NCBI RefSeq assembly: GCF_005160265.1
Contig: NZ_CP039865.1
Coordinates: forward strand, 3,248,828-3,312,827
DNA: 64,000 nucleotides
Reading direction: 5' to 3'
Source: Phreatobacter aquaticus
GTDB lineage: Bacteria; Pseudomonadota; Alphaproteobacteria; Rhizobiales; Phreatobacteraceae
Under the pieces are notes generated by a model that saw only the letters and a program-made list of their open reading frames with translations, had not been told where the DNA came from and ran no database searches. This document shows positions 38,672 through 46,775 of this stretch, piece after piece (positions within the stretch are counted from its first letter, which is position 1; each line of letters opens with the position of its first letter). Both the position numbers and the translations under genes were made by a program.

Positions 38672-39919
38672 ATGAGCATGCTTGGTCACCTCCTCACACG
38701 CTTTGTCCGGAACGGCCGCCTGACGGTCATTCACGCCGATGGCAGCCGCGAGAGCTTCGGCTCCGGCAGGGATGGTCCGGAGGTCACGGTCCGGTTGCAC
38801 GATGACAAGGTGCAGCGGCAGCTGTTCTTCAATCCCGAGCTCGCCTCAGCCGAGGCCTATATGGACGGCCGCCTGACGGTGGAGGAGGGCGGCAGGATTC
38901 TCGATCTCCTGACGCTGTTCTCGATCAACCGCTCAGGCCTTGGATCGCATCCGGTTCAGCAGGCCCTGCGCAAGGTCTGGCGCCTGCTGAAGCGCCGGCA
39001 CCAGTCGAATGCCGTCGGTCAGGCTGCCTCCAATGTCTCCAGCCATTACGACCACCCCAAGGCCTTCTACGAGCTCTGGCTCGATGAGACGATGAGCTAT
39101 TCCTGCGCTTACTTTCAGCAGCCGGACATGGCCCTGAAGGACGCCCAGGTCGCCAAGATGCGCCATATCGCAGCGAAGCTACGGCTGGAGCCGGGCATGA
39201 CGGTCGCCGAGATCGGCTCGGGCTGGGGTGGCCTTGCGACCTATCTGGCCGCCGTCTGCGGCGTCCATGTCACCGCCATCAATGTCTCGCCGGAACAGCT
39301 CGCCGCCTCCCGCGCGCGGGTCGAAAGCGCAGGCGTCGCCGACAAGGTCACCTTCTTCGAGAAGGACTACCGCGAACTCACAGGCCGCTTCGACCGCGTG
39401 GTCTCCGTAGGCATGATGGAACATGTCGGAGTGGGGCATTTCGACGACTACTTCTCCACCGTCCGCCGGCTGCTCGCGCCGGGCGGTTCGGCGATGATCC
39501 ACGCCATCGGCCGCATGTCGCCCCCGGGGACAACCGCCCCCTTCATCCGCAAGTACATTTTCCCGGGGGGCTATGTTCCAGCCCTCTCGGAGGTCTTCGC
39601 CTCCACCGAGCGCACGGGCCTATGGGTCGCCGATTGCGAGGTGCTGCGCCTCCACTATTACTGGACCATCAAGGCCTGGCGCGAGCGGTTCGAGGCGGTG
39701 CGCGCTGAGGTTGTCACCATGCAGGGCGAGCGCTTCGCTCGCATGTGGGAGTTCTATCTCGCCGCCGTCGAGCTCGGCTTCCTCAACGGCTCCAACATGG
39801 TCTACCAGCTCCTGCTGGCCGAGACCCGCGACGCGGTCCCGGTGACCCGCGACTTCATCACCCAGGCCGAGGCCGAACTGAAGACGCGGGAAGGGGCGTT
39901 GCCGTGGCGATCCACCTGA
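38672..39919 (+). CDS. cfa: Cyclopropane-fatty-acyl-phospholipid synthase family methyltransferase
   Basis: SAM-dependent enzyme acting on unsaturated acyl chains of membrane lipids. 415 residues. The N-terminal lipid-binding segment (FNPELASAEAYMDGRLTVEE) is followed by SSHYDHPKAFYELWLDETMSYS, the SAM site VAEIGSGWGGLATYLA, the carbonate-ligand region GMMEHVG, and FIRKYIFPGGYVP. An N-terminal portion shorter than in E. coli Cfa is usual in the alphaproteobacterial subgroup. The 3' end overlaps acyP by 16 bases. Confidence 0.92.
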   Translation: MSMLGHLLTRFVRNGRLTVIHADGSRESFGSGRDGPEVTVRLHDDKVQRQLFFNPELASAEAYMDGRLTVEEGGRILDLLTLFSINRSGLGSHPVQQALRKVWRLLKRRHQSNAVGQAASNVSSHYDHPKAFYELWLDETMSYSCAYFQQPDMALKDAQVAKMRHIAAKLRLEPGMTVAEIGSGWGGLATYLAAVCGVHVTAINVSPEQLAASRARVESAGVADKVTFFEKDYRELTGRFDRVVSVGMMEHVGVGHFDDYFSTVRRLLAPGGSAMIHAIGRMSPPGTTAPFIRKYIFPGGYVPALSEVFASTERTGLWVADCEVLRLHYYWTIKAWRERFEAVRAEVVTMQGERFARMWEFYLAAVELGFLNGSNMVYQLLLAETRDAVPVTRDFITQAEAELKTREGALPWRST

Positions 39920-40191
39920 AGATCACAGGCCTCGTGCAGGGCGTCGGCTACCGGCAGTGGTTCCGCCGGCATGCCGAAGCGCACGGTGCGTCCGGCTGGG
40001 TGCGAAACCGCGCCGATGGGTCGGTCGAGGCCCTTCTCCTGGCCAACGATCAGGCGCTGGAAGCGCTCATGCGCGAGGCAATGACCGGCCCGCTCGGCGC
40101 CAAGGTCGACAGCATCGACCAGACCTTCGTCACCCTGTCCGATCCCGAGCGCACACAGGTCGCAGGCTTCGAGATTCGCGCGACAATCTGA
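39904..40191 (+). CDS. acyP: Acylphosphatase
   Basis: Hydrolyses carboxyl-phosphate bonds. 95 residues, the usual size, with LVQGVGYRQWF (catalytic Arg17) and GWVRNRADGSVEA (catalytic Asn35), ending GFEIRATI. The GTG start lies inside the end of the cfa-like gene, implying translational coupling. No biological substrate is firmly established for bacterial acylphosphatases. Confidence 0.93.
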   Translation: MAIHLKITGLVQGVGYRQWFRRHAEAHGASGWVRNRADGSVEALLLANDQALEALMREAMTGPLGAKVDSIDQTFVTLSDPERTQVAGFEIRATI

Positions 40192-40196
40192 ACGGC

Positions 40197-40871
40197 CTAT
40201 GCAGCGGCCGTCGCTCCGAACCGCTGTTCAAACTCCGCCCTCAGCACCGAATCGACCTCTTCCATCGTCACCGGCAGGCCGAGATCGACGAGGCTGGTGA
40301 TGCCATAGCGCGGGTCGGCGATGCCGCATGGCACGATCCCGTCGAAATGGCTGATATCGGGCTCCACATTGAGCGAAATGCCGTGAAGCGTCACCCAGCG
40401 CTTCACGCGGATGCCGATGGCGGCGATCTTGTCTTCGTGGCCCACGCCCTTGTCGGGCCGCTTGACCCAGACGCCGACGCGGTCCTCGCGCCGCTCGCCG
40501 CGCACGTTGAAGGCGGCGAGTGTGCCGATGATCCAGTCTTCCAGGGCTGCCACGAACAGACGGAGGTCGCGCCTGCGGCGGTTGAGGTCCAGCATCACAT
40601 AGGCGACCCGCTGGCCCGGCCCGTGATAGGTCATCTGCCCTCCACGGCCGGCCTCGAACACCGGAAAGCGGTCATCGCGCAGGCCGCCGGCGCCCGTGCT
40701 GGTGCCGGATGTGTAAAGCGGCGGATGCTCGATCAGCCAGACCTGTTCGCGTGCCCCGCCCTCGTGAATGGCGGCAACGCGCGCTTCCATGGCGGCGAGT
40801 GCCGCTTGATAGCCGATGAGGCCCTCGGCGATCGCCCATTCCACCGGCGCCGAACCGTCCGACGGCAGCAT
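40197..40871 (-). CDS. lipB: Octanoyltransferase LipB
   Basis: Moves octanoate from ACP to lipoyl domains, the first step of lipoate synthesis. 224 residues from the chosen [33 protein letters not shown], Lys148 in HEDKIAAIG and the acyl-enzyme Cys182 in GIVPCGI. In-frame starts exist up to 41003, but would overlap the divergent fliN-like gene. Convergent with acyP, only 5 bases apart. Confidence 0.95.
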   Translation of the reverse strand: MLPSDGSAPVEWAIAEGLIGYQAALAAMEARVAAIHEGGAREQVWLIEHPPLYTSGTSTGAGGLRDDRFPVFEAGRGGQMTYHGPGQRVAYVMLDLNRRRRDLRLFVAALEDWIIGTLAAFNVRGERREDRVGVWVKRPDKGVGHEDKIAAIGIRVKRWVTLHGISLNVEPDISHFDGIVPCGIADPRYGITSLVDLGLPVTMEEVDSVLRAEFEQRFGATAAA

Positions 40872-40953
40872 GGACCCTGCAAGATCGTCCCGGCTGTTTA
40901 CCACTCGTTCACCATGTTTCGTCAGGGTGGAAGCCTTCCCGCATGAGGCATGC

Positions 40954-41196
40954 ATGGCGCAGCTTGAAACAGTCTCTCTCGACATCTCGGTGGTTCTCGG
41001 CACGACGAAGATGCCGATTCACCAGATGCTCCGCATGGCTCGCGGCGCCGTCATCGAACTCGATGCCACGGAGGACGACGAGGTGCAAATCCTGGCCAAT
41101 GACATGCCCATCGCCCGTGGTCAGGTGGTGATCAACGGGAACAGAATCGGCGTCCAGATCACCGAGATGCTCCCGCGTCCTGTCGAACTGCGCTGA
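40954..41196 (+). CDS. fliN: FliN-type flagellar motor switch protein (SpoA domain only)
   Basis: 80 residues consisting of a single SpoA/FliN C-terminal domain: [40 protein letters not shown] and [18 protein letters not shown]. In FliN this domain forms the C-ring base and binds FliM. There is no flagellar operon beside it: lipB is divergent and a MarR-GNAT gene follows. A lone short FliN next to lipB is a recurrent arrangement in Hyphomicrobiales, so it may be a second FliN rather than the main one. Confidence 0.88.
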   Translation: MAQLETVSLDISVVLGTTKMPIHQMLRMARGAVIELDATEDDEVQILANDMPIARGQVVINGNRIGVQITEMLPRPVELR

Positions 41197-41203
41197 GAAA
41201 TAA

Positions 41204-41216
41204 TTGACTCCGTCAA
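41204..41216. promoter_or_regulatory. Palindrome upstream of MarR-GNAT gene, possible autoregulatory operator
   Basis: TTGAC-TCC-GTCAA, a perfect 5-bp inverted repeat within a longer partly symmetric AATTGAC/CAAGTAATT stretch, 52 bases before the chosen start. TTGACT could double as a -35 element. MarR proteins commonly bind such palindromes over their own promoters. Confidence 0.45.
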
Positions 41217-41268
41217 GTAATTGGACGACCCTTCTCCCTTAATTTGGGGTCTGGGAGCGCGACGCGTC

Positions 41269-42198
41269 GTGGAACAGGACAGACATGTCGCTCCGGTTCG
41301 CCGGTTCAACCGGTTCTACACCCGCGCAGTCGGGCTGATCGGCCGCTATCTCGGCTCCTCGCTGACGCTGGCCGAGGCACGCGTCCTCTACGAACTCTAC
41401 ACCCGCGACGCGCTGACGGGGGCAAGTCTGGCAACCGAGCTCGCCCTCGACGCTGGCTATCTGTCGCGCATCCTCAAGCGGTTCGAGGATCAGGGCTGGA
41501 TCGCGCGCACCCCGTCACCAGATGACGGCCGCCAGAACCTGATCGCGCTGACACCCGAGGGCCGGGCCTATTTCGCCCCGTTTGACGCGGCCTCGCGTGT
41601 CGAGATCGCCAGCCATATCGCCCATCTGGACGAGCCCGCCCGCGACCGGCTGGTCGCAGCCATGGGCCTCATAGAGCGGTTGATCTCGGGCACGCCCGAG
41701 GAGATCGTCATCCGGCCGCATCGGTCAGGCGATATCGGCGCGGTCATTGCCGGCCAGGCCAGGGTCTATACCCAGGAATATGGCTGGAACGACGAGTTCG
41801 AGGCCCTGGTCGCCGAGATCGGCGCGGCCTTCCTCAAGGCCAACGATCCCGCGCGTGAGCGCGCCTTCATTGCCGACCGGGCAGGCGAAGTGGTCGGTTC
41901 GGTCTTCTGCGTCGATGCGGGCGAGGGGATGGCTAAGCTCCGCATGCTCTATGTCGACCGCTCGACGCGCGGCACCGGTCTCGGCAAGCGGCTGGTGGCC
42001 GAGTGCATCGGCTTTGCCAAGGATGCCGGCTACCGGCGCATGACGCTCTGGACCAATGACATCCTCAGCGCGGCGCGGAAGATCTACCTGGCCGAGGGCT
42101 TCGGGCTGGTGGCGGAAGAGAACCACCATTCCTTCGGCGTCGATCTCGTCGGCCAGAACTGGGAGCTGGACCTGACGACGTGGCGGCCCGCGGGGTGA
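41269..42198 (+). CDS. MarR-GNAT fusion protein
   Basis: 309 residues. The N-terminal winged-helix MarR domain (about 1-140) includes LTLAEARVLYELYTRDALTG, LALDAGYLSRILKRFEDQGW and SPDDGRQNLIALTPEGR. The C-terminal GNAT acetyltransferase (about 150-309) has the acetyl-CoA loop STRGTGLGKRLVAECIGFA and LRMLYVDRSTRG. Such fusions are widespread and thought to couple ligand or acetyl-CoA sensing to transcription; substrate and regulon are unknown. The GTG start was chosen with GGGAG upstream; an in-frame TTG at 41221 is possible but would include part of the putative promoter. Confidence 0.9.
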   Translation: MEQDRHVAPVRRFNRFYTRAVGLIGRYLGSSLTLAEARVLYELYTRDALTGASLATELALDAGYLSRILKRFEDQGWIARTPSPDDGRQNLIALTPEGRAYFAPFDAASRVEIASHIAHLDEPARDRLVAAMGLIERLISGTPEEIVIRPHRSGDIGAVIAGQARVYTQEYGWNDEFEALVAEIGAAFLKANDPARERAFIADRAGEVVGSVFCVDAGEGMAKLRMLYVDRSTRGTGLGKRLVAECIGFAKDAGYRRMTLWTNDILSAARKIYLAEGFGLVAEENHHSFGVDLVGQNWELDLTTWRPAG

Positions 42199-42271
42199 TG
42201 GGGCTGGCGGGGCGCTCCTGCCGCACTTGTGCCTGACCTCACCCTGGGGTGCACCGGATCGAAGCGACGGT

Positions 42272-42350
42272 GCCTCGAAGGGCGCCCTTCCGCTGCCGGA
42301 ATGCAAAGAGGTCCTTCGAGGCTCGCTGTCGCTCGCTCCTCAGGATGAGG
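42272..42350. repeat. Dispersed repeat type II (CTCAGGATGAG family)
   Basis: GCCTCGAAGG (42272-42281) and its complement CCTTCGAGGC (42313-42322) bracket a spacer. They are followed by a small hairpin CCTCA-GGA-TGAGG (42338-42350). The same words recur genome-wide in many Hyphomicrobiales. It lies between the convergent MarR-GNAT and ruvX genes; the remaining gap (42199-42437) has no gene. Confidence 0.72.
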
Positions 42351-42437
42351 TGTGCAGAGATCGCTCCTGTCGCGGCCACGCCCACATATCAAGCCATCAT
42401 GACGGGCATCCATGTCGGCCGGCGCCAGATCACGCGA

Positions 42438-42911
42438 TCACTCGCTCTGGAAATCGCCATATCCCAGCCGGTCGAGCGCGCCCTGCAGGATATAGGCGGC
42501 CGCCATCTTGTCGACGAGCTCGGCGCGCCGGGCCCGCGAGGCATCGGCCGCCAGCAGCGTCCGTGTCACCGCCGCAGTCGACATGCGCTCGTCCCAGAAC
42601 ACGATGGGCAGCGGCGTCTTTGGCACGAGGTTGCGCACGAAGGAGCGGGTCGATTGCGCGCGCGGCCCCTCGGTGCCGTCCATGTTCTTCGGCAGGCCGA
42701 TTACCAGTGCGCCGACATCGAATTTCGCAGCGATCGCCAGCAGCGCCTCGACATCCGGGGTGAATTTGACCCGCTTGATGGTCTCGAGCGGGGTTGCGAT
42801 CTGCCAGTTCACGTCCGACAGCGCCAGCCCGATGGTCTTGGTGCCAAGGTCGAGGCCCAGCAGGCGGCGGCCATTGGTCACAAGGGCGCGGAGGTCGGCA
42901 AGTTCGGTCAA
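42438..42911 (-). CDS. ruvX: Putative Holliday junction resolvase RuvX (YqgF)
   Basis: 157 residues of RNase-H-like fold: [17 protein letters not shown] with catalytic Asp21, [35 protein letters not shown] and the C-terminal [17 protein letters not shown]. coli YqgF acts in 16S rRNA 5'-end processing, while other members resolve Holliday junctions, so the substrate is not settled. Divergent from the metallo-hydrolase gene at 42996. Confidence 0.95.
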   Translation of the reverse strand: MTELADLRALVTNGRRLLGLDLGTKTIGLALSDVNWQIATPLETIKRVKFTPDVEALLAIAAKFDVGALVIGLPKNMDGTEGPRAQSTRSFVRNLVPKTPLPIVFWDERMSTAAVTRTLLAADASRARRAELVDKMAAAYILQGALDRLGYGDFQSE

Positions 42912-42995
42912 TGGGTCGCCCCTTCGGCTCCGTTGAGCCCTGGATGAACCGGTCTATAGTGCGCGCCCGGTCGCATCCCCATACAGGAGCCTGTC

Positions 42996-43694
42996 ATGAA
43001 ACTCACCTGGTTCGGCCATTCGGCCTTCCGCATCGAGATCGGCAAGGCCGTCGTCCTGCTCGATCCGTTCCTCACCGGCAATCCGTCGTTTACCGGCAAC
43101 CGAGCCGAGGCGATCGCCGGCGCGACCCATGTGCTGCTGACGCACGGCCATTCCGACCATGTCGGCGACGCCCTGTCGATTGCCGAGGAAACCGGCGCCA
43201 AGGTCGTCACCAACTACGACCTCTGCATGTATCTCGCCGCCAAGGGCCTCAAGGCCTTCGACCCGATGAATTGCGGCGGCACCACCGACCAGGGCGATTT
43301 CACGGTCACGCTGACCAATGCGCTCCATTCCTCGTGCGACTTCCATGACGGCATCAGCCATGCGCTGGGCAATCCGAACGGGCTGATCATCAAGCAGAAG
43401 GGCGGGGTGGTGCTCTATGCGATGGGTGACACCGACATGATGCCGGACATGGGCCTGATCGCAGAATATCACAAGCCGACCCACGCGCTGGTGCCGGTCG
43501 GCGACCGTTTCACCATGGGCGGCGATGCCGCGGCCTTCGCCTGCCGCAAGTTCTTCAATTTCGACACCGTCCTGCCCTGCCACTACGCGACCTTCGGCCT
43601 GCTCGACCAGACGGCCGACAAGTTCGTCGCGGGTATGTCGGGTTCTAAGACCAGGGTCGCGGTGCCGAAGTCGGGCGACAGCGTCACGTTCTGA
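42996..43694 (+). CDS. UPF0173-type metal-dependent hydrolase
   Basis: 232-residue metallo-beta-lactamase-fold protein without signal peptide. The metal site is LLTHGHSDHVGDA (HxHxDH), with further ligands likely in VLYAMGDTDMMPDMG and LPCHYATFG. Start KLTWFGHSAFRIEI and the overall length match the UPF0173 family closely. The family's natural substrate is unknown. It is monocistronic and divergent from ruvX. Confidence 0.93.
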   Translation: MKLTWFGHSAFRIEIGKAVVLLDPFLTGNPSFTGNRAEAIAGATHVLLTHGHSDHVGDALSIAEETGAKVVTNYDLCMYLAAKGLKAFDPMNCGGTTDQGDFTVTLTNALHSSCDFHDGISHALGNPNGLIIKQKGGVVLYAMGDTDMMPDMGLIAEYHKPTHALVPVGDRFTMGGDAAAFACRKFFNFDTVLPCHYATFGLLDQTADKFVAGMSGSKTRVAVPKSGDSVTF

Positions 43695-43731
43695 GGGAGT
43701 AAGGCGCCGCTGCAGCGGGATGCTTCCGTTC

Positions 43732-43824
43732 GTCATGGCCGGCCTTGTGCCGGCCATCCACGACTTAAAATAACGAAGGTCAGAAGGAAAAGACGTGGAT
43801 GCCCGCCACAAGGGCGGGCATGAC
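43732..43824. repeat. REP-like pair A (two 31-bp palindromes, inverted)
   Basis: Left unit 43732-43762: GTC, then hairpin ATGGCCGG-CCTTGTG-CCGGCCAT, then CCACG. Right unit 43794-43824, in inverse orientation: CGTGG, hairpin ATGCCCGCC-ACAAG-GGCGGGCAT, GAC. The units share loop and flanks but differ in stem sequence, and are separated by 31 bases. The pair lies between the convergent genes for the UPF0173 hydrolase and FolE. Confidence 0.9.
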
Positions 43825-43874
43825 GACGATCAGTGGCAGACCTGACGGCTATTCCGTGCGTTGCCCGCCTTAGC

Positions 43875-44507
43875 TCAGCTCCTGAAGCCGCGCACCATGG
43901 TCATGAAGCGCACCTGTTCGGTGGCGTCGTCCTTGAACAGACCGGTGAATCCGGTGGTGACCGTCGAGACGCCCTGCTTCTGCACGCCGCGCATCGACAT
44001 GCACATGTGCTCGGCCTCCACCAGCACGGCGAGGCCGCGCGGCCGCAGCGTCTCCTCGATGACGTTGGAGATCTCGGCCGTCATGTTCTCCTGCGTCTGC
44101 AGGCGGCGGGCGAAGATATCGACAACCTTGGCGAGCTTGGAGAGCCCCACCACGCCCTCGCGGGGGTAATAGGCGATATGCGCGCGGCCCATGATCGGCA
44201 CGATATGGTGCTCGCAATGGGAGAAGAACGGGATGTCGCGCACCAGCACGATGTCGCCATAGCCGCCGACTTCCTCGAAGACGGTGCCGAGTTCCTTTTC
44301 CGCCGACTGGCCATAGCCGCGGAACAGGTCTTCCCAGGCCTTCGCCATGCGGCGCGGCGTATCAACCAGACCTTCGCGGTCCGGGTCGTCGCCAACCCAT
44401 TCGATCAGCGTGCGGACGGCGGCCTCCGCTTCCTCGCGGGATGGGCGGCGCCGGTGCTTGACGTCGGATCCCTTGCCGACGGGAAGGGTCGTTACGACGG
44501 CGTCCAT
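43875..44507 (-). CDS. folE: GTP cyclohydrolase I
   Basis: First enzyme of tetrahydrofolate synthesis, GTP to 7,8-dihydroneopterin triphosphate. 210 residues; zinc-binding [12 protein letters not shown] (Cys, His) and the second cysteine in [36 protein letters not shown] and [12 protein letters not shown] are all present, so it is the zinc-dependent type IA enzyme. Divergent from the IscU-like gene. Confidence 0.97.
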   Translation of the reverse strand: MDAVVTTLPVGKGSDVKHRRRPSREEAEAAVRTLIEWVGDDPDREGLVDTPRRMAKAWEDLFRGYGQSAEKELGTVFEEVGGYGDIVLVRDIPFFSHCEHHIVPIMGRAHIAYYPREGVVGLSKLAKVVDIFARRLQTQENMTAEISNVIEETLRPRGLAVLVEAEHMCMSMRGVQKQGVSTVTTGFTGLFKDDATEQVRFMTMVRGFRS

Positions 44508-44580
44508 GACTCAACACTCCGAAACGGGCGGCGGGACTCTTCGCTCATAACGTCGCAGAAGCTGAACAGTTACGCGGGCG

Positions 44581-44598
44581 CGCGCATTTATTTGCGCG
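44581..44598. promoter_or_regulatory. Inverted repeat in folE/IscU-like intergenic region
   Basis: CGCGCA-TTTATT-TGCGCG, a perfect 6-bp inverted repeat with an AT loop, in the 231-base divergent region. Possible operator or small hairpin; no regulator can be named. Confidence 0.3.
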
Positions 44599-44698
44599 TC
44601 GGCGAACGGATCCTCCCCTACGTGAGCCCAGTCCGATCTCAGGCCGGACTTTAAGGACTACACGCGACGCATATATGATGGATGCATCTGAACGGCCC

Positions 44699-44714
44699 AT
44701 GAACGATTGTTCAT
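44699..44714. promoter_or_regulatory. Inverted repeat upstream of IscU-like gene
   Basis: ATGAAC-GATT-GTTCAT, a perfect 6-bp inverted repeat, 24 bases before the GTG start of the IscU-like gene, at a place where a repressor could block transcription. The region just upstream (TATATGATGG) could hold a -10 element. Confidence 0.4.
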
Positions 44715-44738
44715 CTGGCGCCCCGCGAGGTTCTGTCC

Positions 44739-45185
44739 GTGATCAACGACATCTACAACCGCCGCATCCTGGAACTGGCCGCCGAAATCCCCCGTCAGGG
44801 GCGACTTGCCGCGCCGGATGCGAGTGCCACCGCCCATTCCAAGCTCTGCGGCTCGACCGTCACCATCGACCTCTCGATGGATGGCGACCGCGTCACCGAT
44901 TTCGCCCATGAGGTGAAGGCCTGCGCGTTGGGGCAGGCCTCGTCCTCGATCATGGCGCGCCATGTGGTTGGCTCGACCGCGGAGGAGCTCCGCGCGCTGC
45001 GCGACACTGTCCGCCGCATGTTGAAGGAGGGCGGCAGCGCGCCCGAGGGCAAATGGGCCGATATCGCGGTCCTGGAGCCGGTGCGCGACTACAAGGCGCG
45101 CCATGCCTCCACGCTGCTGACCTTTGACGCCGTGGTCGATGCCATTGGCAAGATCGAGGCGGCGCGAGTGCAGGCTGCCGAATAG
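44739..45185 (+). CDS. IscU/NifU-N-like Fe-S scaffold homologue lacking the third cysteine
   Basis: 148 residues of IscU fold. Two of the three cluster-ligand cysteines are present: C37 (KLCGS, without the usual following Asp) and C62 (VKACALGQAS). The third position, expected near residue 124 after the Arg of YKARHAS, holds no cysteine. The rest of the domain (IYNRRILELAAEIP, DFAHEVKACALGQASSSIM) is well kept. It is therefore probably an accessory scaffold or carrier rather than a standard IscU. In relatives such proteins sit next to yidD; here a leftward FAD enzyme gene separates the two. Confidence 0.85.
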   Translation: MINDIYNRRILELAAEIPRQGRLAAPDASATAHSKLCGSTVTIDLSMDGDRVTDFAHEVKACALGQASSSIMARHVVGSTAEELRALRDTVRRMLKEGGSAPEGKWADIAVLEPVRDYKARHASTLLTFDAVVDAIGKIEAARVQAAE

Positions 45186-45191
45186 GACCGG

Positions 45192-46340
45192 TCAGGCCGC
45201 GGTGTGCGGCGGCGGCGCACCGCCGAACAGATCGGCCACCGTCTCCTCGGCAATGGCGAAGGAGGTCGAGGCGCCGGTGCCGCTGGTGACCATGACGAGG
45301 CGGACATTCGGTTCCGGCGCGTCGGTGAACATGACGCCCGGGCCGGAAGGATAAATGCCAGTCCAGCGCTCAGCGATCCGGCGGCCCGGCAGATCCAGCA
45401 CCGCGTCGAGTTCGCCCATGATCAGGTCGTCGACGCTGGTCGGCGCGAAAGGATCGGGCGTTGGGCCGTAGTGATGGCTGTCGCCGACCACCAGCGAGCC
45501 GTCGGCCGATTGCACCGCGATCAGGTGGATGCCGTTGTCGAGCATGTCCGATCGCTCGGCCTTGAGCCGGGCTTTCAGCGGGGTGGCGGCGTCGAGATCG
45601 GCATAGCCGGCATAGCGCACCAGGCCGAAATCCGACATGACGGCCGCCCCGAGCGTCAGGGGGCGGGCAGGGGCGACGCGCATCATGTGCAGCTTGCACT
45701 TGGTGGGGCCGCGCGCCGCGATCCGATCGGCATAGAGGGTTAGGAAATCATCGTTCGGACAGACGATGACGGCGCCGGCCTCGAACACGCCCGCCGAGGT
45801 GTCGATCCGGGGCGGCTGGACGGCGGTGACCGCCACCTGCCGGCGGATCGTCACGCCATGGGCTTCTTCCAGATAGGCCGCGAGCTTGGGGATTGCGGTC
45901 CGGCTTTCGACGCGGATCTCCTCGTCGGACCAGAGCACTTCGCCAAGCGTTTCGCGGCGCAGCGCCGGCACCTTCTCCAGCGCCTCGGCGGTGGTCAGCA
46001 GCCGGCAGCGCTCTGCCATTTCGGTTGCGAGGAAGGCGGCAAGCACCTGGCGCGACTCGTCAAAGCGCGTCGCGACCGCGAGGCCCCGGTGCTCCACTGC
46101 GATCCCCGCCTTGGGCGCGATTTCCGCCCAGATGTCGCGCGAGCGTCGCGCCCGCCGCCAGGGCAGGCCGCGTTCCTGACCGGTGACGGTGACGAAGCCG
46201 AAATTGCGTACCGAGGCGCCGTTCGCCTGGGCGTCGCGGTCGAGCACGACGACCCGCAGCCCCCGCCTGGCGGCGGCAAGGGCATGGGCAAGGCCGAGAA
46301 TGCCGGCACCGACAACGGCGAGATCGAAGATGTTGCTCAT
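45192..46340 (-). CDS. FAD-dependent oxidoreductase (DAO family, HpnW/TIGR03364-like)
   Basis: 382 residues. N-terminal FAD-binding motif DLAVVGAGILGLAHALAAA followed by VVVLDRDAQANGASVRNFGFVTVTG, and the C-terminal VMVTSGTGASTSFAIAEE block of glycine/D-amino-acid oxidase folds. SVRNFGF after the dinucleotide site recalls the subfamily linked elsewhere to phosphonate degradation genes (TIGR03364), but no phosphonate gene is present here. It lies on the opposite strand between the IscU-like gene and yidD, interrupting a pairing common in relatives. The substrate is probably an amine or amino acid; not determinable. Confidence 0.85.
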   Translation of the reverse strand: MSNIFDLAVVGAGILGLAHALAAARRGLRVVVLDRDAQANGASVRNFGFVTVTGQERGLPWRRARRSRDIWAEIAPKAGIAVEHRGLAVATRFDESRQVLAAFLATEMAERCRLLTTAEALEKVPALRRETLGEVLWSDEEIRVESRTAIPKLAAYLEEAHGVTIRRQVAVTAVQPPRIDTSAGVFEAGAVIVCPNDDFLTLYADRIAARGPTKCKLHMMRVAPARPLTLGAAVMSDFGLVRYAGYADLDAATPLKARLKAERSDMLDNGIHLIAVQSADGSLVVGDSHHYGPTPDPFAPTSVDDLIMGELDAVLDLPGRRIAERWTGIYPSGPGVMFTDAPEPNVRLVMVTSGTGASTSFAIAEETVADLFGGAPPPHTAA

Positions 46341-46409
46341 GCCAACCCGCTTAGCCGCGCTGCGTGACGGCTTCAACACCGCTCGCCGCTGTCATGCTAG
46401 ACAACCGCC

Positions 46410-46775
46410 ATGTCCGACCTCGACCGCCTGTTCGACGACATGCGTCCCCGCCGCTGGCCGCGGCTGATCGGGCACGGGCTCATCCGCACCTATCAGCTGA
46501 CCATCTCCATGCTGGTCGGCCGCTGGTGCCGCCACATGCCGACCTGCTCGGCCTATATGGACGAGGCCATGCTGCGCCACGGCTTCTGGGCCGGCGGCTG
46601 GATGGGCGCTGCCAGGCTCTGCCGCTGCCATCCGCTGGGCACTGGCGGCATCGACAACCCGCCGACCGCTTTGCCGAGCAACGCCCGTTGGTTCCTGCCC
46701 TGGCGCTATGGCACCTGGCGCTGGAACCGCGGCGGACCGGTCTGCGAACCCCTCAGAAATCCGGATCCTTTGTGA
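46410..46775 (+). CDS. yidD: Membrane protein insertion efficiency factor YidD
   Basis: 121 residues, with the YidD core: IRTYQLTISMLVGRWCRHMP, TCSAYMDEAMLRHGFWAGGW and LCRCHPLGTGGIDNPP. YidD assists YidC-dependent membrane protein insertion as a small membrane-associated factor. It has longer N- and C-terminal ends than E. coli YidD (85 residues), as in other alphaproteobacteria. Its 3' end overlaps the convergent gene at 46753 by 23 bases. yidC itself is not in the window. Confidence 0.93.
   Translation: MSDLDRLFDDMRPRRWPRLIGHGLIRTYQLTISMLVGRWCRHMPTCSAYMDEAMLRHGFWAGGWMGAARLCRCHPLGTGGIDNPPTALPSNARWFLPWRYGTWRWNRGGPVCEPLRNPDPL

Noticed and set aside
40872-40953. TTTAC/GTTCAC words between lipB and fliN resembling a CtrA site
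   Set aside because: Two mismatches to the consensus and near-symmetry on both strands make it no better than chance.
42199-42437. Possible short gene between MarR-GNAT and ruvX
   Set aside because: The open frames there translate the type II repeat only and have no credible start site.
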